Below, piece by piece: positions 1 through 8,217 of a stretch of DNA of 64,000 bases (its first letter is position 1; the number at the start of each line of letters is the position of its first letter). The position numbers and the translations under genes were made by a program. The notes under the pieces are model-generated. The model had not been told where the DNA came from. It saw only the letters and a list, made by a program, of their open reading frames with translations, and ran no database searches. The DNA lies in NCBI GenBank assembly GCA_963575745.1, contig CAUYUJ010018736.1, positions 62,001-126,000 of the forward strand, in the 5' to 3' direction. This stretch comes from Prorocentrum cordatum. Lineage: Eukaryota > Sar > Dinophyceae > Prorocentrales > Prorocentraceae.

Positions 1-114
1 TTACTATGAGTCGGAATGTTGGTAGGTGCTCGGTGTTCTCAACTTCAGTCGAGCTGGAAGCTCTACGAGTCTCCCGGCGGTAACCAAGGTTGACGGTTTA
101 CCGCCGGCGTCCAG
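1..114 (+). mobile_element. A-type hairpin unit, 3' end only
   Basis: This is the 3' end of an A-type unit whose start lies before the window. It shows the subterminal sequence GAAGCTCTACGAGT, then stem CCGGCGGTAA, loop and TTACCGCCGG, then the CAG end at 112-114. The sequence after 114 (TCCGAAGCGCTGG) is again A-type body, so this copy lies inside another A-type unit. Confidence 0.75.
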
Positions 115-440
115 TCCGAAGCGCTGGAGAGCTAGTTGGCAAGAAAAATCTCGACGGAACTTTTGGTGACTTTTGCTCGGTTGAAAATTTGGTTCTCGAA
201 ATTTGACCATTCGTTAGAGCTCTAGTATTTTTTCCCGTGATATTCGATCTTATTCCCGCTCGCCATCTTGATCTCAGCTCGATCGGGTGAATATTACTGT
301 CAAAAAGCACTGTGGCGAGATCGGTCGTTTCGAGTCATCTTGATACGCGCTGACGATTTTCTGAACATAACTCGAGCTTCAGGGCTACAGAGCTGGTAAG
401 CACACATATCGCATTCAGAATCATCAGAATCGAGAGGTCT

Positions 441-877
441 CAGCTCGGCTTCCGTGGCTGTTCGGGTTCTTTGGGATCCAATCTCTCAAAGCGTCATTCC
501 GATGTTCTCTATCCGATAGGGGTTGATCTCGCAGCGTGTCTCGGAGTCCAATACGTTCCCGTAGAACGTGCTCCAGAGGCCTCGCGAGCGTGCCCCAGAG
601 GCCTCGCGAAGCTTCCCGGGCAGCGAGCGCCCACGCGTGCAGGCACGCGTGGAAGCGTCGCTCTCTGCCTTTCAAGAGCGCGCCAGGCGAGCTGTCCAGC
701 GCCACAACGCATTTTTGCAAGTACCCTGTGCAACGCTCCAGGAGCTACCCCCGCACGTGCGCACGGCGTCTGGAGCGCTCTGAAGCCAGCGCAGGGGCAC
801 GCGCGGCGCTAGGGCCACCGCCCAGGTCGCTGGCGCGACGAGACGCTTGCACGCGCCTCTCTGGCGTGGCTATCCAG
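441..877. other. GC-rich foreign segment inside A-type body
   Basis: The 177-bp repeat breaks off after GAGAGGTCT at 440 and resumes at CTAGGTCTGC (878). The intervening 437 bp are GC-rich, with palindromic stretches around 630-650 (GCGTGCAGGCACGC). The palindrome resembles part of 9700-9760 (CGTGCCTGCACGCG), so the segment may be a second repeat family or captured host DNA. Open frames on both strands here reflect GC richness. I recognise no protein. Confidence 0.5.
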
Positions 878-1498
878 CTAGGTCTGCAAACCTATTCGTA
901 TTATTCAAGTCATCTTGACAGGAACTCTCGGTTTTTTGTACTTAACTCGAGCTGTAGGACAGCTACAGAGCTGATATTTACAGAAACCGATTCAGAATCA
1001 TCAGTTGCGTTTGTCTGTCGAATTCAGAGCTCTGAACTCGGTCTGCTGCCCGATCTAGAATTGCGAAACTATTCGTATTGTTCGGGTCATCTTGAGGAGT
1101 GCTCTCGGTTTCCTCCATTCAACTCGCGCTGAGGGGAGCTACAGTGCCGGTACTTACAGGAATCGATTTCAAGACATGAGACGCGTCCGCCTGTCGAATC
1201 CAGAGCTCAGAACTCGGTCTGCTGCCCGAATTAGGTCTGCGAAACTACTTTATTGTTGGAGTCATCCTTAGAGGTGCTGTCAGTTTTCTGCACTCAACTC
1301 GGGCTGTAGGGGGGCTGCATGGCTGGTAATGACAGGAGTCGACTCGCAGACATGGGACGCGTCCGCCTGTCGCATTGAGAGGTCACAAAATATTTACTAT
1401 GAGTCGGAATGTTGGTAGGTGCTCGGTGTTCTCAACTTCAGTCGAGCTGGAAGCTCTACGAGTCTCCCGGCGGTAACCAAGGTCTACGGGTCTCCCGG

Positions 1499-1536
1499 CG
1501 GTAGCCATTTCGGCTCAAGTAACGTGTCGGCTCAAG
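1499..1536 (+). other. Tandem dinoflagellate spliced-leader relicts
   Basis: Positions 1501-1519 read GTAGCCATTTCGGCTCAAG, which differs from the dinoflagellate trans-spliced leader (as I recall it) only by C for T. A second, degenerate relict ending TCGGCTCAAG follows at 1520-1536. Tandem relicts are expected when a trans-spliced mRNA is reverse-transcribed, inserted, transcribed and spliced again. The left edge merges with the target hairpin arm (CGGCGGTA), so the exact 5' boundary is ambiguous. Confidence 0.85.
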
Positions 1537-1630
1537 GTCACGGAGCCGCTGACTTTGTCCTGCCTGGGCTACCTCCGCCAAGGCCAGCGGTAGTGATCAG
1601 CAGAGCCTGAGGAGCATATCGTAATTCTTC

Positions 1631-3034
1631 GTGCAAGTATTTGGGACCACGTCGTACGACACACCCGAGTCGAGACAAGCTTTGTTGGAAGCAATTGGAT
1701 TGGGGCGCTGGAACGAGACAGTTGCTCAGTGGCATCAGAATACAAGTCAAGATCTTGACTGCCCATTGACGCCTCGAGAGGATCGTGGGGATCATTTCGA
1801 TTACTTGGATCAATTTGAACCTTGGGACGCTGCTGATTTAAGATCCTTGGAGCGTGCATCAGGGAAACGACAGCGTGAAGACGACAAAGCATTTCTTAAT
1901 AAGTGGGGTATTCCATCACAGATTTCAGAAGCAATAATGTCGGGTGCATCCTCTTCGGTTGATGCAAATATGAACGCTGCTATGGACACAAATAAAGAAA
2001 ACAAGAGACCGAGGAATGGAGGTGATATTCAAAAACAACGTGAGGAGATGATGAAAACTGCCACCACTGGGTTTGAGAGGTTCGTCATGGACCATTTCTT
2101 CAAAGCAGAGGATAGCAAGGAGGAGATTTTACAGACCATTCAGAACACGAACAATCATATCAAAGCCGTGGAGAGTACATTGCAGAAGCACGATGACAGA
2201 GCTAACAAGATGGAGGAGAGGATGAATAAGTTTGAAGAGGCCCTGCGTCAAGTACATAATGGAAGTGGTGCTGGATCAGATGTTTCTCGTACTACTGATG
2301 GTGGTGGTATTGGAGGCGGTGGGCCGCCTGGATTATCTCCCAGTTCGCGTTTCCAGGACTTCAAACCGACATACATTGAGTTGAAAGGGTGGGTGACGAA
2401 TTGGTCAGATCATGGCGCGCGGGCAGAGCAACTTCTAACGTGGGGTGATTGCCAAAAACTTATTGATAATTGTTTGGAGCGATGCAATCAACTCGAGAAG
2501 GACGCAGTGGATCGTGAAACAACTGAACGTATCAATTCGGGCAGGTATATGTTTGGCAGTGTTAAGATCAGTTTCAAGCCCGATACGAGTAGGGACCTGC
2601 TCTGGACGATTAAAAAGAAGTGGGATGCAATCATTAGGAATACGGTTGATGGGCACAATGGTCTACCTTTACCTGCAGTCTTGACTGAGGGCCTTGCGAT
2701 TCAGTTCCCAGGATCAAATTTACGTGTTCAAATCGAGTGCGCACCTTGGAAAAGGGATCACGTTAAAGCTGTGGCGAGGTTTTGCGGTGCGTTCAGGACG
2801 ATGACGCAACAGCACGCTCAGATCGAAGTGAGAGGAGAAATTGGACCACCGCGATCGTTGATATGGACCGTCGCCAAGGGTGCTTTGCGTCCCATCAATA
2901 TCGCCACATTCACTTCAGCTCGTAATACTTGGGAGGTGCACGAGCCACAGTGGCAGCAGGTTGTCAGTGCTTTTCCTGCGGTGGCGGCTGTCACTAAGCA
3001 GATGCTAGAGAGTGAGGTCAACAGACGCCAATGA
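1631..3034 (+). CDS. LINE 1 ORF1 (Gag-like nucleic-acid-binding protein)
   Basis: The frame is open from 1625, after a TAA at 1622-1624, to TGA at 3032-3034. The first ATG is 1937 (codon 103 counted from 1631), so the N-terminus is uncertain. Similarity to the ORF1 of copies 2 and 3 (ERAS.KRQ; FL.KW.IP) starts upstream of that ATG. About codons 150-215 form a charged heptad-like helix (EEILQTIQNTNNH to EERMNKFEEALRQ), probably a coiled coil. A Gly-rich linker (GGGIGGGGPPG) follows, then a C-terminal domain with GWV.NW, W(K/R).H and EVRGE.GPP, shared by all three copies. Position and plan resemble LINE ORF1 proteins that coat the element RNA. I cannot assign an RRM or zinc knuckle by eye. ORF2 follows in the same frame. 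Confidence 0.75.
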   Translation: MQVFGTTSYDTPESRQALLEAIGLGRWNETVAQWHQNTSQDLDCPLTPREDRGDHFDYLDQFEPWDAADLRSLERASGKRQREDDKAFLNKWGIPSQISEAIMSGASSSVDANMNAAMDTNKENKRPRNGGDIQKQREEMMKTATTGFERFVMDHFFKAEDSKEEILQTIQNTNNHIKAVESTLQKHDDRANKMEERMNKFEEALRQVHNGSGAGSDVSRTTDGGGIGGGGPPGLSPSSRFQDFKPTYIELKGWVTNWSDHGARAEQLLTWGDCQKLIDNCLERCNQLEKDAVDRETTERINSGRYMFGSVKISFKPDTSRDLLWTIKKKWDAIIRNTVDGHNGLPLPAVLTEGLAIQFPGSNLRVQIECAPWKRDHVKAVARFCGAFRTMTQQHAQIEVRGEIGPPRSLIWTVAKGALRPINIATFTSARNTWEVHEPQWQQVVSAFPAVAAVTKQMLESEVNRRQ

Positions 3035-6000
3035 CAAAAACGATATTGGAGCAAGGGACTTCGTATCGGAACATGGAATGTAGGTAATTCGGGTGTTTCC
3101 AACTCACGTGGGACCGAGGTTCTAACATCTCTGAGGAAGATGGGAGCCTCTTCAATTTTCGGTTTGCAAGAGTGTGAGTTCTTTGACTCAGCTGAATTAG
3201 ATAGACTCGGTTGGCATTTTAAACCTTCCAGGGATAGACGTGCAGGCTTGTTGTATGCCCATGGGTGGGCCCAGCTCCTGCGCGAGTGTGTCACAGACTG
3301 CGATAGATTTGTCTTGGGTGTGTTTGGAACGGAGGCGTCTCAGGTGATCATATGTTCGGCTTATTTTCCACATCATGATCGTGATCAGTGTGATCTTGAA
3401 TCGGCGGAAATGCTGGGGGAGTTGGAGGGTCAGATCCGTCTCTTGAAGCAGAAATATCGTCAGGCCAGCTTTTGTTTGCTTGCGGATGCCAATGTTGAGT
3501 TGCCACCACTTGTTCAGCTTGAGGTTGCAGGTCAGGGTTATGCTGCCACTGGGACGGGTACGAAATCATGGAGGAGGACGGGATCTGAAGGGAAGGCGGA
3601 GAGGGAGAGGAAGGATAGGAGGCAGATATTGACGGATAACTTGCTGACCTTTATGCAGACTTGGGGTTTGTTAGCTGCCAACACCTTCGATCGTCGTCGC
3701 CCGACCTGGGAGCCCTGGGGACAGGAGCGGAATCGTTCTCGGACTAGATCGATGAGGAGAGTCTTAGACTATGTGATGGTACCGATGGGGTGGGAGGTGC
3801 AGGAGTGTAAGATCGATTTCAAGTATCGCTGCGGTGGAACTCATAATCGTAGTAGACTTGCTGATCATGCTCTAGTTATGTGCACAGTACGACAGCCCAG
3901 TCCTGACAGGACTGATTGGACGGTCGAGCGTGTGCATAGGGAACCTTCTTTGGTGGGATGGCGGGCTCAGACGTATGCGGACGAGATGATAGGGAGGGAA
4001 AGGGTTGACCTCGAGTTTTGCGGTGCCGTGTTTGCTGGATGTGGTTCCCCTCCAGCTGTGTCGACACGACCGCAGGACGTGACAGTGACCGCTCCTGTCA
4101 TTTTGAAAGCATTCACGCAGGAGGATGTGGATTACTCCACGACCTCAGCTGCCCGGCCTCGGGCGCCTTCTCGCCCGCCCGAGCTCACCCGTCTCGAGGA
4201 GCGGATTCGGTCCCTTCAGAATGGTCCAGAGAAAAAGAGACTCAGAGCAGCTGCCAATGTTTGGAGGAGACAGTATCGGCGTGATCTTCTTGAATGGGCT
4301 GTACCCCCGACCCGTCGTAAGATTCGGCATCGTATCAAACATGTGGTGGTTGATGGATGGGAGACGGAGGATAGATATATCTTGAAGGAGAAGTTGGAGG
4401 AGCATGTTAAGGGGAAGGTGACATCACAGCGTAGGAGGGAGGAGAACTGCAACTTGATGGAGGGAATCAGGAGGAAGGCGGAGGAGGAGATCAAGGGTGG
4501 CCAGATCATTCGAAGTATTACGATGTCGATATGTTGTGCAGCGAGAGCTCGTCTTCGAACGCGACGGGCAACAGGACCTGATCGCGTACCTTGTGAAATG
4601 CTCAAGCTTCTCCCATGGTGCACAGTTCGGCACATCCAACAGATCTTTGACTCTCTTCTGAGGCTGGCTGTCCAGTACCCTGTTCGATGGAGGGACATTC
4701 TCATTGCATACATGCCTAAACTAAAAGGGATCACGAACTTGGCGGATGCCCGACTCTTGTGCTTACAGAATAGCATAACTCGCTGGTTCTCGGCGTGCGT
4801 AGTTATCCTGGTTGAGCAGCATGTGGAGGAGTCTAAGCTTTTTCACCCTCTGGGCCTCTATGGGTTCCGTCAGGGTCACAGCACATCCCATATCACGAGT
4901 AGCCTTACCAATATGTGCATGCACGGGGACAAGTGGGGGAAGCGTGAGTGTCTGTACGTTGCGGACATGGACATATACCAGGCCTTTGACAACTGCACGA
5001 TACAGAATGTCCATAAGAGTCTTGAGCATGCACGTGTCCCTGCGTATTTACAGCACGCGTTTCTGGATCCGTTATCGCATAGCACGGGCTGCCTCTACTA
5101 TGACGGGTTGGAGATTGATAACATCCAGTGGGACACCTGTATTAGGACTGGAGGCCCAGAAGGGCCCTTGGGCTTTAACCTCATTATTGCTGCCATGTGG
5201 GGTGACGTTATTCACAATTGGGACGTTCAGGGCATGGGGTATGCGGTAGATTTCGGTACGGAGCATCGGTCGGTGGTGAATCATTTTATCTGGGCAGATA
5301 ACGTGTACCTCGTCAGTCGTAGCCGTGAGGAGCTTACCCGTATGGTAAGAGACTTGACACTTCCACTGTACAACTTCTCCATGCGATGGAAACCCACATC
5401 GCTGAAGTACATGGTGTGCGGAACTCCTGCTATCTTGGATGAGGACGGGAATATTCCGCGTTCGATGGATCTCAAAATACCGATCTTCTCAGATGCATGT
5501 GACGGGAGGAATGTAGTGCAGCAGATTGATGAGTTATGTTATCGTCGGGTTGTTTCTATGGACGTACTGGGCACGCAGCTGCATAGTGAATATAACTGTT
5601 CTGTACATCGTGATGTTTCTTTTCGCCTTGACTGTGCTCGTCGCGCATTTTACTCTCAGGCAGGGTATTTCAGGTCACATTGTATTCCTCTCAAGGATAA
5701 GCTGCGGAGATACCAGGACAGAGTCCAGAGCTTGGCGCTGTATGGTATGGAGACCACCACTGCAGATTCTTATACTCTTTCGTTTCTCCATTCATTCGAA
5801 GGGAAATGCCTGAAGATGATGATCTCTTCTCGGAAAGGCCCGACGGAAACGGAGCAAGCTTATCAGCAGAGGAGATATCGTGTCGCACGGGAACGTTTCT
5901 TGAAGGCTGGGTATTCTTCTCTTGTCCAGCGTTATCTGATATTGCACTGGAATTTCGCAAAAGACATTGCATGTTTTGCAAAGGGCATGATAGTTGAGAA

Positions 6001-7024
6001 AGTCATTGACTTGAAGGATACGGAGAGGACATGGCGCGATTCCCGTATGGCATGTTTATGTTTTGGACCGTACACTGACCGCACTCGTACACTTATGAGC
6101 GAGACGATGAGACACTTTGGCAACTGGTCAGAGGCATCTTCTTACAAACGTCGCTGTCGAGGTACGGAGAGTATTGGACAGAGGTCATGGCAATATACAT
6201 TGGCTGAGTTTTTCGGAGATGATTGGTGGATTCATTTTGCAGGCTCCCAGCTTGGATTTATGCAATACGTCACACACCTTTGTACTCAGAGCATGCTTCA
6301 ATGTTTCCAGGAGGTGTCGACGTGCGGACCTGTGGGTTTGCCCGCATATTTGGCGCCCTCTGAGCATGGTGAAATTCAGGTGAGCACGGATGATAGTCCG
6401 ATGGCTGCTGAGAAACTTGCAAAGCGCATCGCTCTTCATAATATGAAAGCAACCCGTTGGAACCTGGAGGCCCCTGGAATCCCTCTGGAGGTGGTGGGTG
6501 ACTCGCTTCTCGTTGTTAGCTGGGCTACGGGACGGTGGCGTGCAGATAATAAATCATATGCGGATAGAATATCAAAAATAATCAATACGCTTGATGGGCT
6601 TTGTAGCAGTTATAATATACGACCTCCAGCGCCGGGTATGGATCTTATTCGTCATGATTTTCGGGAGTGGAATACTCGTGCCGACGTTCTAACACACCAG
6701 GCCCGAGAGGGCCAGATTTCTAGTTCTGAATGTAGTCCGTATACACATGATTATGAGACAGAGTTTTACGTTGCTGCTGCTATTCGGGCTGGTTTCGATG
6801 GCGGCGTGTCGTCTGAGGGATGTGGGTGCGGTTGCTGGATTGACATAGGCCTCAAACCTCGATATTGGGATCGACGGGACCCCGCTCAGCTGATATGGAA
6901 GTCAGTTTTTGAGAGGGCTTGGCTTATTTCTCCGACCACAACTGTTACTGATACAGAACTCAGTGCTTTGGAGTGCATCGTGACTGCACTCCCACAGGTA
7001 GTTCTATGGTTATCACAGACTTGA
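3035..7024 (+). CDS. LINE 1 ORF2: APE endonuclease, reverse transcriptase, permuted RNase H
   Basis: The frame continues from ORF1 through a single TGA (3032-3034). The first ATG is 3140, but the endonuclease motif GTWNVG (Asn codon 3077-3079) lies upstream, so an ATG start would lose a catalytic residue. Numbering from 3140, the endonuclease shows QEC (E11), DAN (D116, N118) and ADH (D242, H243). The reverse transcriptase has ATGPD near the fingers, motif A D609 to D617 (ADMDIYQAFD), motif B RTGGPEGP and motif C WADN (718-721). A thumb/connection region with VLGTQL and ALYGMET follows. The C-terminal RNase H segments come in the order GDS (D1121), NTRAD (D1182), FDGG (D1220), TELSALE (E1273). 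This is the replicase of the element: it nicks the target, reverse-transcribes and probably removes RNA. No frameshift or stop was seen. Confidence 0.88.
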   Translation, partial: QKRYWSKGLRIGTWNVGNSGVSNSRGTEVLTSLRKMGASSIFGLQECEFFDSAELDRLGWHFKPSRDRRAGLLYAHGWAQLLRECVTDCDRFVLGVFGTEASQVIICSAYFPHHDRDQCDLESAEMLGELEGQIRLLKQKYRQASFCLLADANVELPPLVQLEVAGQGYAATGTGTKSWRRTGSEGKAERERKDRRQILTDNLLTFMQTWGLLAANTFDRRRPTWEPWGQERNRSRTRSMRRVLDYVMVPMGWEVQECKIDFKYRCGGTHNRSRLADHALVMCTVRQPSPDRTDWTVERVHREPSLVGWRAQTYADEMIGRERVDLEFCGAVFAGCGSPPAVSTRPQDVTVTAPVILKAFTQEDVDYSTTSAARPRAPSRPPELTRLEERIRSLQNGPEKKRLRAAANVWRRQYRRDLLEWAVPPTRRKIRHRIKHVVVDGWETEDRYILKEKLEEHVKGKVTSQRRREENCNLMEGIRRKAEEEIKGGQIIRSITMSICCAARARLRTRRATGPDRVPCEMLKLLPWCTVRHIQQIFDSLLRLAVQYPVRWRDILIAYMPKLKGITNLADARLLCLQNSITRWFSACVVILVEQHVEESKLFHPLGLYGFRQGHSTSHITSSLTNMCMHGDKWGKRECLYVADMDIYQAFDNCTIQNVHKSLEHARVPAYLQHAFLDPLSHSTGCLYYDGLEIDNIQWDTCIRTGGPEGPLGFNLIIAAMWGDVIHNWDVQGMGYAVDFGTEHRSVVNHFIWADNVYLVSRSREELTRMVRDLTLPLYNFSMRWKPTSLKYMVCGTPAILDEDGNIPRSMDLKIPIFSDACDGRNVVQQIDELCYRRVVSMDVLGTQLHSEYNCSVHRDVSFRLDCARRAFYSQAGYFRSHCIPLKDKLRRYQDRVQSLALYGMETTTADSYTLSFLHSFEGKCLKMMISSRKGPTETEQAYQQRRYRVARERFLKAGYSSLVQRYLILHWNFAKDIACFAKGMIVEKVIDLKDTERTWRDSRMACLCFGPYTDRTRTLMSETMRHFGNWSEASSYKRRCRGTESIGQRSWQYTLAEFFGDDWWIHFAGSQLGFMQYVTHLCTQSMLQCFQEVSTCGPVGLPAYLAPSEHGEIQVSTDDSPMAAEKLAKRIALHNMKATRWNLEAPGIPLEVVGDSLLVVSWATGRWRADNKSYADRISKIINTLDGLCSSYNIRPPAPGMDLIRHDFREWNTRADVLTHQAREGQISSSECSPYTHDYETEFYVAAAIRAGFDGGVSSEGCGCGCWIDIGLKPRYWDRRDPAQLIWKSVFERAWLISPTTTVTDTELSALECIVTALPQVVLWLSQT

Positions 7025-7307
7025 TTGTTGCAGTTTTCTTAATTCATTGCTGCTTCCTCATACTATTATATACTCAGCTTCGCTGGGACTTCTCTCTTTT
7101 CTTTTGCATGTTTAGTTGACTGCACTTTGATTCATTTCTGTGTGCGTTTGCTCGTTCGCTCATATTTGTGATTGATGATTCATCGCAGCTTCGCTGCTCT
7201 GGGTTGTCTTGACTTTAGGTTCGAATAAGAGCTTTCGCTTCCTGATGACACCTGACCTCGTGCTTGCTCGTGGCCCTAGGGCCAGTAGGAGCCTCGCAAA
7301 GCCGCAA
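7025..7307 (+). other. LINE 1 3' UTR
   Basis: This is a pyrimidine-rich non-coding tail in which the hairpin-like CAGCTTCGCTG occurs twice (about 7076 and 7186). It ends CAAAGCCGCAAAA directly before the target CCAAGG. In LINEs the ORF2 protein normally recognises the 3' end, so the repeated short hairpin is a candidate recognition element (inference). Copies 2 and 3 do not obviously share it. Confidence 0.5.
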
Positions 7308-7340
7308 AACCAAGGTTGACGGTTTACCGCCGGCGTCCAG

Positions 7341-8217
7341 TGCGGCGTTCCGCGCTTGGCTTCGCTATCTGGGTTTTGGACGCTTACAAGTGGAAGCTAC
7401 CAAGTGTTTTTAATTCGAGCTGCAGGGCAGCTACACAGCTAGTAAGCAAATCTATCGCATTCAGAATCATGAGGCGCGTTTGCCTGTTGACTCCAGAGGT
7501 CTGAACTCGGTCTGCTAGCCGAGCTAGGTCCGCAGTCCTATTCGTATTATTCGAGTCATCTTGACAGACGCTCTAGGTTTTCTGTACTTAACTCGAGCTG
7601 TAGGGCATCTTCAGAGACTATAGTCACATAAATCGATTGGAAATCATCAGGCGCGTTCCTCTGTTGTATCGAGAGCTCTGAACTCGGCATGTTGCCCGAG
7701 CTAGGTTTGCGAAACTATTCGTATTATGCGAATCATCGTGAGAAGTGCTCTCGATGTTCTGCACTCAACTCGTGCTGGGGGAGGGCTACAGTGCTGCGGG
7801 TCACAGAAATCGATTTGCACAGATCAGGCGCGTTCGTTGGTCGATTCCAGAGCTCAGAACTTGGTCTGCTGCTCGAAACAGGTCCGCGAAACTATTGTAT
7901 TATTCGAGTCATCCTGAGAGATGCTGTGGGTTTTCTGCACTTAACTCGGGCTGTAGGGGGGCTGCAGGGCTGGTAATCACATGAGTCGATTCGCAGACAT
8001 TAGACGCGTCCACCTGTCGCATTGAGAGGTCTGAACTCGGTCTGATACTCGAACTGGGATGCGAAGCTGTTTTTTTGTTAGAGTAATCTTGAGAGGTCTG
8101 AAATCGCTTGGGCTGAAATGTAGTCGTTCTCTGGTTTCTTTCCCACACTATCTACTGTCAGGAAGCTCTACGAGTCCCCCGGCGGTAAGAAAGGTTGACG
8201 GTTTAGCCGGCGCCCAG
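7341..8217 (+). mobile_element. A-type unit, 3' part with damaged hairpin
   Basis: After the CAG end at 7340 the sequence reads GGGTTTTGGACGCTTACAAG (from about 7370), a leader also seen at 32840, then 177-bp-type monomers. The subterminal GGAAGCTCTACGAG is at 8161-8174. The right stem arm has lost bases (GTTTAGCCGG), so this hairpin cannot pair fully. It ends CAG at 8217. No 5' terminus is visible. Confidence 0.65.

Larger units (their letters stand above)
1484..7307 (+). mobile_element. LINE copy 1, near-intact, in a hairpin loop
   Basis: This is a non-LTR retrotransposon flanked by the direct repeat AACCAAGGT (1475-1483 and 7308-7316), which is the loop of the host unit's terminal hairpin. 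In order it carries a short duplicate of the target's left arm (1484-1503), two spliced-leader relicts, ORF1, an in-frame TGA, ORF2 and a 280-bp 3' UTR ending GCCGCAAAA. There are no LTRs. No internal stop was found in ORF2, so this is the best candidate in the window for a recently active copy. Confidence 0.9.
115..7340 (+). mobile_element. A-type hairpin unit split by LINE copy 1
   Basis: The A-type body resumes at 115 and runs as 177-bp-type monomers to about 1448. The subterminal GGAAGCTCTACGAG follows at 1449-1462 and the left stem arm CCGGCGGTAA at 1467-1476. LINE copy 1 interrupts the loop. The right half of the hairpin continues at 7308 and ends with CAG at 7340. The 5' terminal sequence of this unit is not visible; it lies before the window or is lost. 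Confidence 0.75.

Noticed and set aside
536-1132. 198-codon frame in the GC-rich segment
   Set aside because: It crosses from foreign sequence into repeat monomers, overlaps other open frames on both strands, and shows no recognisable domain.
4145-4776. Antisense frames within LINE ORF2
   Set aside because: They are shadows of a strongly supported sense coding region with conserved catalytic motifs.
3140-7024. ORF2 starting at the first ATG
   Set aside because: The first endonuclease motif with its catalytic Asn lies upstream in the same frame in copies 1 and 3.
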